Source: Nitrogeniibacter mangrovi
GTDB taxonomy: Bacteria > Pseudomonadota > Gammaproteobacteria > Burkholderiales > Rhodocyclaceae
Direction of reading: 5' to 3'
DNA length: 64,000 bases
NCBI RefSeq assembly: GCF_010983895.1
Contig: NZ_CP048836.1
Location: 2,790,001-2,854,000 of the forward strand
Position 1 is the first letter of the stretch, and the number at the start of each line of letters is the position of its first letter. The notes under the pieces were generated by a model. That model was given only the letters and a program-made list of their open reading frames with translations. It had not been told where the DNA came from and did no database searches. This document shows, in pieces, positions 17,342-25,320 of the stretch. The translations under genes were made by a program, and so were the position numbers.

Positions 17342-17787
17342 CGCGCCGAGGCCGCCGACGCGATCACCAGCACCGACAGCACCAGATTGAAGGCCACGAG
17401 CTGGCGAATGCGGTTGAGCCGGGCCGCCGCCGCCGGCCACTCGCCCGCGTCGGTATGCCTCGCCAACGCCGGATAGACCACGCCGTAGATGTAGGCGAAC
17501 ACGCCGGTCATCACCAGCCCCAGCGTCATCATCGCCAGCCAGCCGTGCGGCGCGTTCGCGAGCCCCCCGGCGGGGAACATCGAAAACCCGCTCCCCAGCA
17601 GAAACACCAGCGCCACCGCGACGATGCGAAAGAAGCGCCGGAAGGTGGCCACCCACAGCCCCAGCCGCTGGGGCGGCTCGAGCACCTGGGCGGCAGCGGG
17701 CCGCAGGCAGGCATAGGCGAAGAACATGCCACCGACCCAGACGATGGCGGCGCACAGATGCGCGAAGAGAAGCACGGCGTGAGGCAT
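17338..17787 (-). CDS. CopD-domain membrane protein
   Basis: A 149-residue protein with four hydrophobic helices, similar to the standalone copper-resistance CopD domain (HLCAAIVWVGGMFFAYACLRP near the start, with H10 as a possible ligand). Full-length CopD proteins import or handle copper; the short form is poorly characterised. A CopC-like partner is absent. It is coupled by an ATGA overlap to a two-helix membrane protein of unknown function. Confidence 0.8.
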   Translation of the reverse strand: MPHAVLLFAHLCAAIVWVGGMFFAYACLRPAAAQVLEPPQRLGLWVATFRRFFRIVAVALVFLLGSGFSMFPAGGLANAPHGWLAMMTLGLVMTGVFAYIYGVVYPALARHTDAGEWPAAAARLNRIRQLVAFNLVLSVLVIASAASAR

Positions 17788-17926
17788 GACGATCCTTGAT
17801 CGGATGTGGGGTGTGTGGGCAAAGCCTTCACTGCGGCGTACGATCCGTCAAGCCCGGCGACGCCGCCGCGCCGGGAACGATGCCGGAATATCGGGTCAAC
17901 ACAGACAGATCCATGGAGACACGACC

Positions 17927-18307
17927 ATGCGCCATCCGCCCCGCATCCGATTCGCCCTGAACGCCCTCGCCGCCACGGCACTGCTCGCGGCCGCCGTGCA
18001 CGCCGCGGCGGCCGGCCGGCTGCGCATCATGCAGCCGGCCGAGGGCGAGACCATCCACGACAACAACGGCACCGTGACCGTCCGCGTCGCCGGCGGCGAC
18101 CGGGCGGCCGGCTACCGCGCCGACATCGACGGCGCCGCCGCCGGCCCGGTGTCGCTGACGCCGGTCTTCGTCCTCACCGATATCGATCGGGGCGAACACC
18201 GGCTCACCGTCACCGCGGTCGATGGTGACGGCCAGGCGGTGGAGACATCGCCGCCGGTCACCTTCAACATGTGGCGCGCGTCGAGGCTGTTTCCCAACCG
18301 GCAGTGA
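17927..18307 (+). CDS. hypothetical secreted protein with Ig-like fold
   Basis: A 126-residue protein with a signal peptide (about 1-30, Ala-rich) and a single beta-rich domain (about 32-118). The pattern MQPAEGETIHDNNGTVTVRV and GEHRLTVTAVDGDGQAV resembles Ig-like or Big-type accessory domains. No catalytic motif is visible. The ATG at 17927 is preceded by ATGGAGAC. It is divergent from the CopD-like operon and not linked to any obvious partner. Confidence 0.7.
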   Translation: MRHPPRIRFALNALAATALLAAAVHAAAAGRLRIMQPAEGETIHDNNGTVTVRVAGGDRAAGYRADIDGAAAGPVSLTPVFVLTDIDRGEHRLTVTAVDGDGQAVETSPPVTFNMWRASRLFPNRQ

Positions 18308-18319
18308 CCCTCGCCCCGG

Positions 18320-18745
18320 CTACGGGTCGCCGGCAAACAGCGCAAACACCTCGGCACCGGTCAGCGTCCCGGTGTCGTTGGCGAAGGCGTAATAGGCCGG
18401 CTTCTCGTCGATGAACACCTGGTTGTCGAAGTGCAGCGCCGCTGCGGTATCGAACAGCCCGACCGGCACGAAGTAGGCGTTGTTCTGTTTGAGGCGATAG
18501 AACAGATGCGTGCCGCAGGTGGTGCAGAAGCCCCGCTCCGCCCACGCGGACGACGTGTAGATGCCGATGTGATCCTGGCCGGAAAACACCACCTGGTCAC
18601 CACAATTGACCACCATCAGCGGCCCGCCACCCCATCGGCGGCACATGCCGCAGTGGCAGGCGCCCACGCCGGTGGGCATGGCCTGGGCGGTCACGGTGAC
18701 GGCACCGCAGAGGCAACGGCCTTGAGCTTCGACGGTCTCGGACAC
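18320..18745 (-). CDS. GFA-family (glutathione-dependent formaldehyde-activating-like) zinc protein
   Basis: A 141-residue GFA/CENP-V fold protein. It has the zinc-ligand set GRCLCGAV (C11, C13), ACHCGMCRRWGG (about 30-40) and FCTTCGTHLFYR (about 74-85). The name comes from an enzyme proposed to assist glutathione-formaldehyde adduct formation; most members have no proven function. It ends 13 bp from the convergent secreted-protein gene. Confidence 0.88.
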   Translation of the reverse strand: MSETVEAQGRCLCGAVTVTAQAMPTGVGACHCGMCRRWGGGPLMVVNCGDQVVFSGQDHIGIYTSSAWAERGFCTTCGTHLFYRLKQNNAYFVPVGLFDTAAALHFDNQVFIDEKPAYYAFANDTGTLTGAEVFALFAGDP

Positions 18746-19064
18746 GGGATTCCCCTCCTTTTCCTGAAAACATCCGGGGCGTGCCTGTGTTGTAGCCCGG
18801 CTGGAGCGAAGCGCAATCCGGGAATCAGCGTGGCCCGGCGGCGCCCGTCAAGGCACCACCCGGCGACGCGCGCCCGCCACCGAAGGTCAAATTGTGACCA
18901 GTCATGTATGCAGGAAACCCGCCGCGGGCCAACCAGTCAGACCAGTACGGCGTCGGGAACGCCCACCACCGATCGGCGCGCCGACGCCCCTGTTCAACCG
19001 TTCAGGGCCACGCCGGCCATGACACACTCCCGCGCGGCGTGACCCGCCAATCCGGAGATTCGTC
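18746..19064. other. 319-bp intergenic region
   Basis: No credible gene was seen. The left part contains a REP-like hairpin element (18791-18824). The right part leads into a ribosome site (GGAGATT) before the small secreted-protein gene at 19065. The stretch GGTCAAATTGTGACC (near 18886-18900) is a near-perfect dyad that could be an operator. Confidence 0.5.
18791..18824. repeat. REP-like hairpin element
   Basis: The sequence around TAGCCCGG...GAGCGAAGCGCAATCCGGG folds as CCCGG (18796-18800) with CCGGG (18818-18822) around a GCGAAGCGC core. Sequences of this type are scattered in intergenic regions of many Proteobacteria. Similar elements occur at 19428 and 21801 in this window. Confidence 0.55.
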
Positions 19065-19343
19065 ATGAAACGCCAACTTCTGCTCGCCGGCGCCTGCGCT
19101 GCCCTGCTCACCGCCGCCCCCGCCTTCGCGCGGATCGCCGATACCGGCGCCAGCTTCACCCATGAAGACCACAGCCTGGATCTCGCCCTGCAGATGACCC
19201 GGGACAGCCAGAGCTTCGGCCGTGCCGCCAACGCCATCGGCCACGCCAACTCGGGCCAATCGTTCACCCGCTACGACGCGCGCATGCATCACGATCTGGC
19301 GATCCGCGTGGCCTATGCGAAGGCCGAGCCGAACGGGTTCTGA
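19065..19343 (+). CDS. small secreted hypothetical protein (92 aa)
   Basis: It begins with a clear signal peptide (MKRQLLLAGACAALLTAAPAFA, residues 1-22) preceded by a good ribosome site, so translation is likely. The mature 70 residues are polar and His/Asp/Ser-rich (FTHEDHSLD, GQSFTRYDARMHHD) with no motif I recognise. It stands alone upstream of the convergent YcaO gene. Confidence 0.6.
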   Translation: MKRQLLLAGACAALLTAAPAFARIADTGASFTHEDHSLDLALQMTRDSQSFGRAANAIGHANSGQSFTRYDARMHHDLAIRVAYAKAEPNGF

Positions 19344-19427
19344 GGATCACGGTTCTCGCCCGTGGGCGCAGTTGCATCGGCTGATGGCGCAAGCCCACCC
19401 GCGGCAGGGCCGTTCTTGAGGGCGATA

Positions 19428-19454
19428 GTCGGGCTTCGCTTCGCTCAGCCCAAC
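19428..19454. repeat. REP-like hairpin overlapping the YcaO stop codon
   Basis: GGGCT (19431-19435) pairs with AGCCC (19447-19451) around a GCTTCGC core. The stop codon of the YcaO-fusion gene (19445-19447, minus strand) lies inside it, so the last residues of that protein are supplied by the element. This suggests the element inserted at, or defined, the 3' end of the gene. Confidence 0.5.
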
Positions 19455-21640
19455 CCGCGCGCCTCGGAACACGCCCTGGCGTGATGCAGCTTCCTGTAGC
19501 TCTCGATGAGCCGCAAGTGCCTGTCCAGCCCCTCGAGCTTCATGCTGGTCGGCGTCAGCCCGTAAAACGTCACGTCCCCGCGCACCGAACCCACCACCGC
19601 GTCCATCACCGCATCGCCAAACATCCGGCGCAGGTTGGCCTGATAGTCCTCCAGGTCGAGATCGTCATCGAGAACGATCTCGAGCACGGCGTGCATCGCC
19701 TGATGGAACAGCCGACGCTCCACGGAGGCATTGTTGAAGTTCAGGAAGTCCTCCACCAGGTCACGGGCGTCCTCGAAACGGCCCAGCGCCAGATGGATCA
19801 GGGCCTTGAGTTCGCCGATCGTCAGCTGCCCCCAGACGGTGTTTTCGTCGAACTCGACGCCGATCAGGGTGCGGATATCGGTGAAGTTGTCTTCTTCGCT
19901 GTCCTCCAGGCGCTCGACCAGGCTCGCCAACTGGGCGTCATCGAGCGCGTGGATGTTGAGGATGTCCGAGCGGAAGGCCAGCGCCTTGTTGGTGTTGTCC
20001 CAGATCAGGTCCTCGACCGGGTACACCTCGGAGTAGCCGGGCACGAGAATGCGGCAGGCCGATGCCCCGAAGTGCTCGAAAGTGGCCATATACACCTCTT
20101 TGCCGAGCGACTCCAGGATCGCCATCAGCCGCTCGCACTCCTCCACATTGCTGCCGGAGAAGTCCCAATCGCAGAACGCGTGGTCATGCCGGGCGCTGAA
20201 GAAGCGCCAGGAGATGACCCCGGTGGAATCGATGAAGTGCTCGACGAAGTTGTTCGGCTCGGTCACCGCCATGCTGTTGAAGGTCGGCAGGGGCACGTCG
20301 TTGAGCCCCTCGAAGCTTCGACCCTGCAACAACTCGGTCAGGCTGCGTTCGAGCGCCACTTCGAAGTTCGGATGCGCGCCGAAGGACGCGAACACGCCCC
20401 CGGTCCTCGGGTTCATCAGGGTGACGCACATGACCGGAAAGCGCCCGCCCAGCGAGGCATCCTTCACCAGCACCGGAAAACCCTGCGCCTCCAGCCCCTG
20501 AATGCCTTCGACGATCCGCGGATAGCGGGCCAGCACCTCGGCAGGCACGTCGGGCAGCGCCATCTCCTGCTCGATGATCTGCCGTTTCACCGCACGCTCG
20601 AAGATCTCGGACAGGCACTGCACCTTGGCCTCGGCCAGGGTGTTGCCGGCACTCATCCCGTTGCTGAGGAACAGGTTTTCGAGCAGGTTGGAGGGAAAAT
20701 AGACGGTCTCCCCGTCCGACTGGCGCACATAGGGAATGGCGCAGATGCCGCGCTCGACGTTGCCCGAGTTGGTATCGATCAGGTGGCTGCCCCTGAGCGC
20801 CCCATCCGGGTCGTAGATCGCCAGGCAGTGATCGTCCAGGAGCCCTTCGGGCACCCGGTCGTCGGCCGTCAGTCGGAACCACTTCTCGTTCGGGTAATGC
20901 ACGAATTCGGCGTTGGCGATGTCCTCGCCGAAATACTGGTCGTTGTAGAAGAAGTTGCAGCTCAGCCGCTCGATGAACTCGCCCAGGGCCGAGCACAGCG
21001 CACTTTCCTTGGTCGCCCCCTTGCCGTTGGTGAAGCACAGCGGCGAGGCCGCGTCGCGAATATGCAGCGACCAGACATTGGGCACGATGTTGCGCCAGGA
21101 CGAAATCTCGATCTTCATGCCCAGCGCTTCGAGCATGGCGGTCATGTTGGCGATGGTCTCTTCCAGCGGCAGATCCTTGCCTTCGATCATGGTGCGGGTG
21201 TGCTGATCGGCAACCCCCACCGCCATCAGCGAGGCATCCTCGTCCAGATCGTCCACCACCTCGATCCGGAACTCGGGGCCTTCCTGCACCACCTTCTTGA
21301 CGGTGCAGCGTTCGATCGAGCGGAGAATCCCCGTGCGATCCCGCTCGGAGAGCGTGTCCGGCAACTCCACCTGAATCTGGAAGACCTGCTTGTAGCGGTT
21401 CTCGGGATCGACGATGTTGTTCTGCGACAGGCGGATGCCCTCGGTGGGAATGTCCCGCGACAGGCAGTAGACCCGCACGAAATAGGCCGCACACAGGGCC
21501 GACGAGGCGAGGAAATAATCGAACGGGCTCGGCGCGGAGCCGTCACCCTTGTAGCGGATGGGCTGATCCGTGGTGACGGTGAAGTCGTCGAACTTGGCTT
21601 CGAGTCGGAGTTTTTCGAGAAAATTGACTTTGATTTCCAC
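19445..21640 (-). CDS. OsmC-domain / YcaO-domain fusion protein
   Basis: A 731-residue cytoplasmic protein. Residues about 1-145 resemble OsmC/Ohr (SPFDYFLASSALCAAYFVRVYC carries the first reactive-Cys helix, C50). Residues about 170-570 are a YcaO domain with the ATP-binding pattern KGATKESALCSALGEFIERL, then EAKVQCLSEIFERAVK. The C-terminal about 130 residues are helical and TPR-like, as in E. coli YcaO. YcaO enzymes use ATP to activate amide backbones; E. coli YcaO affects RimO-dependent methylthiolation of ribosomal protein S12. The start is GTG at 21640. It is flanked by REP-like repeats. No precursor peptide gene was seen. Confidence 0.9.
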   Translation of the reverse strand: MEIKVNFLEKLRLEAKFDDFTVTTDQPIRYKGDGSAPSPFDYFLASSALCAAYFVRVYCLSRDIPTEGIRLSQNNIVDPENRYKQVFQIQVELPDTLSERDRTGILRSIERCTVKKVVQEGPEFRIEVVDDLDEDASLMAVGVADQHTRTMIEGKDLPLEETIANMTAMLEALGMKIEISSWRNIVPNVWSLHIRDAASPLCFTNGKGATKESALCSALGEFIERLSCNFFYNDQYFGEDIANAEFVHYPNEKWFRLTADDRVPEGLLDDHCLAIYDPDGALRGSHLIDTNSGNVERGICAIPYVRQSDGETVYFPSNLLENLFLSNGMSAGNTLAEAKVQCLSEIFERAVKRQIIEQEMALPDVPAEVLARYPRIVEGIQGLEAQGFPVLVKDASLGGRFPVMCVTLMNPRTGGVFASFGAHPNFEVALERSLTELLQGRSFEGLNDVPLPTFNSMAVTEPNNFVEHFIDSTGVISWRFFSARHDHAFCDWDFSGSNVEECERLMAILESLGKEVYMATFEHFGASACRILVPGYSEVYPVEDLIWDNTNKALAFRSDILNIHALDDAQLASLVERLEDSEEDNFTDIRTLIGVEFDENTVWGQLTIGELKALIHLALGRFEDARDLVEDFLNFNNASVERRLFHQAMHAVLEIVLDDDLDLEDYQANLRRMFGDAVMDAVVGSVRGDVTFYGLTPTSMKLEGLDRHLRLIESYRKLHHARACSEARGLG

Positions 21641-21800
21641 TTCAATGCTCTTTCAGGCGTTTCGCCTACAGACAATCTACGTTCGCGACCGCTACGTCGG
21701 TTGGGCCGACGCGGGAAGCCCGACACTCCGGGTGTGCGAATGGGACGACAGCGGTTGAGCTCGCCGTTGATCCGCCCGACGGACCGCGCGATGCACATGT

Positions 21801-21889
21801 CGTAGGGCGGAAAAGCGCTGCGCTTTTCCGCCACTTGTGAGCACTCAACGGGCAGTTCGGCGGAAGGCGCTTCGCTTTTCCGCCCTACG
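21801..21889. repeat. 89-bp element with perfect 16-bp terminal inverted repeats
   Basis: CGTAGGGCGGAAAAGC (21801-21816) and its exact reverse complement GCTTTTCCGCCCTACG (21874-21889) bound the element. Inside, GGCGGAAAAGCG (21806-21817) pairs perfectly with CGCTTTTCCGCC (21821-21832), and a second hairpin lies at 21859-21884. It sits between the YcaO and pepN genes and resembles paired REP sequences (BIME) or a short non-autonomous element. No clear target-site duplication is visible. Confidence 0.8.
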
Positions 21890-21921
21890 GTGTCAGTCAG
21901 CCGCCAACGATCCGGATTCAG

Positions 21922-24564
21922 TCACCCCAACGCCTTCTCCAGCACCTCCCGCACATCCGGGCTCAATGCCTCTTCCTTCAGCAAGCCCTCGATCTGCTCG
22001 CGCGCCAGTTGCTGCAGCTCGGGCGTGTACCGCCGCCAGTTCTCCAGCATGCGCGCCATGCGGGCGCCAACCTGCGGATTGCGGGCGTTGAGCTCGCGGA
22101 TGCGGTCGGCCCAGAAGCGGTAGCCGGCGCCGTCGGGGCGATGGAATTCGGCCGGATTGTTGCGGAAGAAGCTGCCGAACAGGCTGTAGATCTTGTTGGG
22201 GTTGCCGAGGCTGAAGGCCGGGTGCTGCGTGAGCGCCTCGATCCGTTCCAGGGTGGCGGGCTGCTCGGGGCTCCAGCGCCAGGCGGCGGCCTGGACCGCG
22301 AACCACTTGTCCATCACCAGGGCGTCGCCGCCGAAGGTCTGCTCGAAGGCGGTGAGCGCCAGTTGCGCGGCCTCGACGGCCGGGCTCTGCACCAGGGCCA
22401 TGAGGGCACCGAAACGCTCGCTCATGTTCTTCGCATTGGCAGCGCGCAGTTCGGCCAGCCCGACCCCTTGATGGTCGTTGGCGGCGCACAGATAGCGCAG
22501 CCCCAGGTTGCGCAGCGCGCGACTGCCGGCGTCGCCCGGGTGATAGCGGTACTCGCCCGGCACCGCGAGGGCTTCGTCGTGACCCAGCCAGTCGTCGGCC
22601 AGGGCGCGCCCGAGGGTCTGGGTCATGATGATCATGGCGCGGCGCAGGGCCGCCGGATCGGCCACGTCCATCTGCTCGAGCAGGTAGGCCTCGGAGGGCA
22701 GCGTGAGCGCCACGGTGCGGAACGCCGGGTCGAGGGCGATGTTGTTGAGCACGGTGTCGAAGGCGGCGATGAAGGCGCGCGGCACCTCGGGGGCGTCGCT
22801 GGCGGCCATGGCCAGCAGGGTGCGGGTCATGTAGCGCTGGGCGGCGTCCCAGCGGTTGAACGGATCGGCGTCGTGGGCCATGCGGAAGGCGAGCTGCGCG
22901 TCGCTTTCGTTGATCGCCATGACCACCGGGGCGGAGAAGCCGCGCAGCAGCGAGGGCACCGAACCGGGGCGGAGGCCTTCGAACACGAACTGCTGCTGGC
23001 GCTCGGTGAGCTGCAGCACCCGGGTGGTGGCGCCCGCTTCGGCCTCGCCCTGCAGGCGCAGGGGGATGTCGTCGCCGACGGCGTTGATGAAACCGACGGC
23101 CACCGGGATCTGCAGGGGCTCGTCGTCCTTGTCGGGGCGGGATTGGGTGAGCGTCAGCGTGCAGGTCTCCGCCTCGCCGTCGAAGGCCACGTCGGCGTGC
23201 ACGGTGGGGGTGCCGCGCTGGCTGTACCAGCGCATGAACTGGTCCAGGTCCACGCCATTGGCTTCCGACATGGCCTCGACGAAGTCGTCGCAGGTCACGG
23301 CCTGGCCGTCGTGGTAGCTGAAGTACAGGTCCATGCCGTTGCGGAAACCCTCGGGGCCGAGGATGGTGTGCAGCATGCGGATGACTTCGGCGCCCTTCTC
23401 GTACACGGTGGCGGTGTAGAAGTTGTCGATGGCCTGGTAGGCGTCCGGGCGGATCGGGTGCGCCATGGGGCCGGCGTCTTCGGGGAACTGGGCGGTGCGC
23501 AGCACGCGCACGTCCTCGATGCGCTTGACCGCGCGGGCGGTTTCGCCACCGGCGCGGGCCAGCATGTCGGCGGAGAACTGCTGGTCGCGGAAGACCGTGA
23601 GCCCTTCCTTCAGGGTGAGCTGGAACCAGTCGCGACAGGTGACCCGGTTGCCGGTCCAGTTGTGGAAGTATTCATGCGCCACCACGCTCTCGATGTGCTC
23701 GTAGTCCACGTCGGTGGCAGTCTCGGGCTTGGCGAGCACGTACTTGGCGTTGAAGATGTTGAGGCCCTTGTTCTCCATGGCGCCCATGTTGAAGTCGCCC
23801 ACGGCGACGATCATGTAGCGATCCAGGTCGAGCTCCAGACCGAAGGTTTCCTCGTCCCAGCGCAGGGCGTTGACCAGCGAATCCATGGCGTGGTCGGCGC
23901 GGTCGAGATTGCCCGCTTCCACATACACCTGCAGCAGCACCTCGCGGCCGGAGACGGTCGTCACCTTGCGGTCGAGCACCACCAGGTCGGCGGCCACCAG
24001 GGCGAACAGGTAGGACGGCTTGGGGAACGGGTCTTCCCATTTGGCGTAATGACGCCCCGCCTCCAGCTCCCCCTGCTCGACCAGGTTGCCGTTGGACAGC
24101 AGCACCGGATAGTCGCGCCGGTCGGCCTCGAGGGTGACGGTGAAGCGGGTCATCACGTCCGGCCGGTCGGGGAAGCAGGTAATGCGCCGGAAGCCCTCCG
24201 CCTCGCACTGGGTGAACAGGCCGCCAGCCGACTGGTAGAGCCCGGACAGCTCGGTGTTGGCGGACGGATTGACCCGGGTGACCACGACCACCTCGACCGC
24301 ATCCTCGCCGTCGAGGTCGATCTCGATGCGGCCGTCCTCGTCGCGCATCGCCTTCGGCGGCGCGCCGTTGACGGTGAGATCCTCGCGCATGAGGCCTTCG
24401 TGCAGCAGCACCAGCGGCCCGTCGCCCTGGCGTGTGCACTGCATGGTGTTGCGCACGATGCTCGCTTCGGCATCGAGGGAGAAGTACAGCTCGACGGTAT
24501 CGACCGTCCAGGCCAGGGGGCGGTAGTCGGCACGGTGGATGGTGGGGGCGTGTTCGGTTCTCAT
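21922..24564 (-). CDS. pepN: aminopeptidase N (M1 zinc metallopeptidase)
   Basis: PepN removes N-terminal residues from peptides in the cytoplasm. The 880-residue length matches the E. coli-type enzyme. The exopeptidase motif GAMEN is at 261-265 and the zinc site HEYFH at 297-301, with the third ligand E320 in LKEGLTVF. Domain order is an N-terminal beta domain, the thermolysin-like catalytic domain, a small beta domain (about 445-545) and a helical C-terminal cone. ATG at 24564 matches family starts; the upstream 32-residue extension is not conserved. It is monocistronic. Confidence 0.97.
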   Translation of the reverse strand: MRTEHAPTIHRADYRPLAWTVDTVELYFSLDAEASIVRNTMQCTRQGDGPLVLLHEGLMREDLTVNGAPPKAMRDEDGRIEIDLDGEDAVEVVVVTRVNPSANTELSGLYQSAGGLFTQCEAEGFRRITCFPDRPDVMTRFTVTLEADRRDYPVLLSNGNLVEQGELEAGRHYAKWEDPFPKPSYLFALVAADLVVLDRKVTTVSGREVLLQVYVEAGNLDRADHAMDSLVNALRWDEETFGLELDLDRYMIVAVGDFNMGAMENKGLNIFNAKYVLAKPETATDVDYEHIESVVAHEYFHNWTGNRVTCRDWFQLTLKEGLTVFRDQQFSADMLARAGGETARAVKRIEDVRVLRTAQFPEDAGPMAHPIRPDAYQAIDNFYTATVYEKGAEVIRMLHTILGPEGFRNGMDLYFSYHDGQAVTCDDFVEAMSEANGVDLDQFMRWYSQRGTPTVHADVAFDGEAETCTLTLTQSRPDKDDEPLQIPVAVGFINAVGDDIPLRLQGEAEAGATTRVLQLTERQQQFVFEGLRPGSVPSLLRGFSAPVVMAINESDAQLAFRMAHDADPFNRWDAAQRYMTRTLLAMAASDAPEVPRAFIAAFDTVLNNIALDPAFRTVALTLPSEAYLLEQMDVADPAALRRAMIIMTQTLGRALADDWLGHDEALAVPGEYRYHPGDAGSRALRNLGLRYLCAANDHQGVGLAELRAANAKNMSERFGALMALVQSPAVEAAQLALTAFEQTFGGDALVMDKWFAVQAAAWRWSPEQPATLERIEALTQHPAFSLGNPNKIYSLFGSFFRNNPAEFHRPDGAGYRFWADRIRELNARNPQVGARMARMLENWRRYTPELQQLAREQIEGLLKEEALSPDVREVLEKALG

Positions 24565-24680
24565 GGCGTTGGGCGACCCGGGCGGGCCGGTTTTCTGTGG
24601 CTCTAAAGGGTTCAGTGTAGCGCGCTCCGCGCCGGGATGATGGCCGGGCGCCACGCTCATAGCAGCAACCTATGCACCCC

Positions 24681-24695
24681 ATTGGAGAATCCAAT
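24681..24695. promoter_or_regulatory. ATTGGA-N3-TCCAAT dyad upstream of the rubrerythrin operon
   Basis: A perfect 6-bp inverted repeat with a 3-bp centre (GAA), 112-126 bp upstream of the rubrerythrin ATG in the divergent region shared with pepN. A second dyad, CTCCG-GATT-CGGAG, lies at 24733-24746. Either could bind a peroxide or Fe-S regulator; no family-specific consensus is matched. Confidence 0.4.
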
Positions 24696-24806
24696 TTCCC
24701 ACGCTATCGGCATGGTCTAACTTGAAACTACCCTCCGGATTCGGAGTGGGCGCTGCTGTGCCCGACCACGCCGGAACGGTTCGACTGACACACACAGGAG
24801 ACAACC

Positions 24807-25232
24807 ATGCAACTGAAGGGAAGCAAGACCGAAGACAACCTGAAGGCCGCCTTCGCGGGCGAATCGCAGGCCAATCGACGCTACCTGTATTTCGCCAGCA
24901 AGGCCGACGTGGAAGGCTACAACGACGTGGCGGCGGTGTTCCGCTCCACGGCGGAGGGCGAAACCGGTCATGCCCATGGTCACCTGGAGTATCTGGAAGC
25001 CTGTGGCGACCCGGCCACCGGCCTGCCCTTCGGCAAGACCGAGGCCAACCTGGCCACGGCCATCGCCGGCGAGACGCACGAGTACACCGACATGTACCCG
25101 GGCATGGCCAAGGAGGCGCGCGACGAGGGCTTTGAGGAAATCGCCGACTGGTTCGAAACCCTCGCCAAGGCCGAGCGCAGCCATGCCAACAAGTTCCAGC
25201 GCACGCTGGATGAGGTGAAGGCAAGCGCCTGA
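24807..25232 (+). CDS. rubrerythrin (diiron domain only)
   Basis: A 141-residue four-helix ferritin-like protein with diiron-ligand segments [10 protein letters not shown] (E19), [10 protein letters not shown] (about 50-59), [10 protein letters not shown] (about 88-97) and [10 protein letters not shown]. It lacks the usual C-terminal rubredoxin domain, so reducing power must come from another protein. Rubrerythrins reduce hydrogen peroxide. The next two genes (a CCG-domain Fe-S protein and DUF3501) are probably cotranscribed and are possible partners. A good ribosome site (CAGGAGA) precedes the ATG. Confidence 0.93.
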   Translation: MQLKGSKTEDNLKAAFAGESQANRRYLYFASKADVEGYNDVAAVFRSTAEGETGHAHGHLEYLEACGDPATGLPFGKTEANLATAIAGETHEYTDMYPGMAKEARDEGFEEIADWFETLAKAERSHANKFQRTLDEVKASA

Positions 25233-25320
25233 ACGCCGCTTTCCCGACGCGGCCGCCTGCCGACCGGCGGGCGGCTTGCCGACATCGATTCAAAGCCAGA
25301 ACAAGTCACCGGGGACAATC

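Noticed and set aside
19481-21805. 774-aa open frame opposite the YcaO fusion gene
   Set aside because: It is antisense to the recognisable OsmC/YcaO protein and has no motif or plausible start context.
22009-24606. 865-aa open frame opposite pepN
   Set aside because: It is antisense to an unmistakable PepN with all motifs. In high-GC DNA long antisense frames are common, and its His/Gly/Val/Leu-rich composition resembles no protein family.
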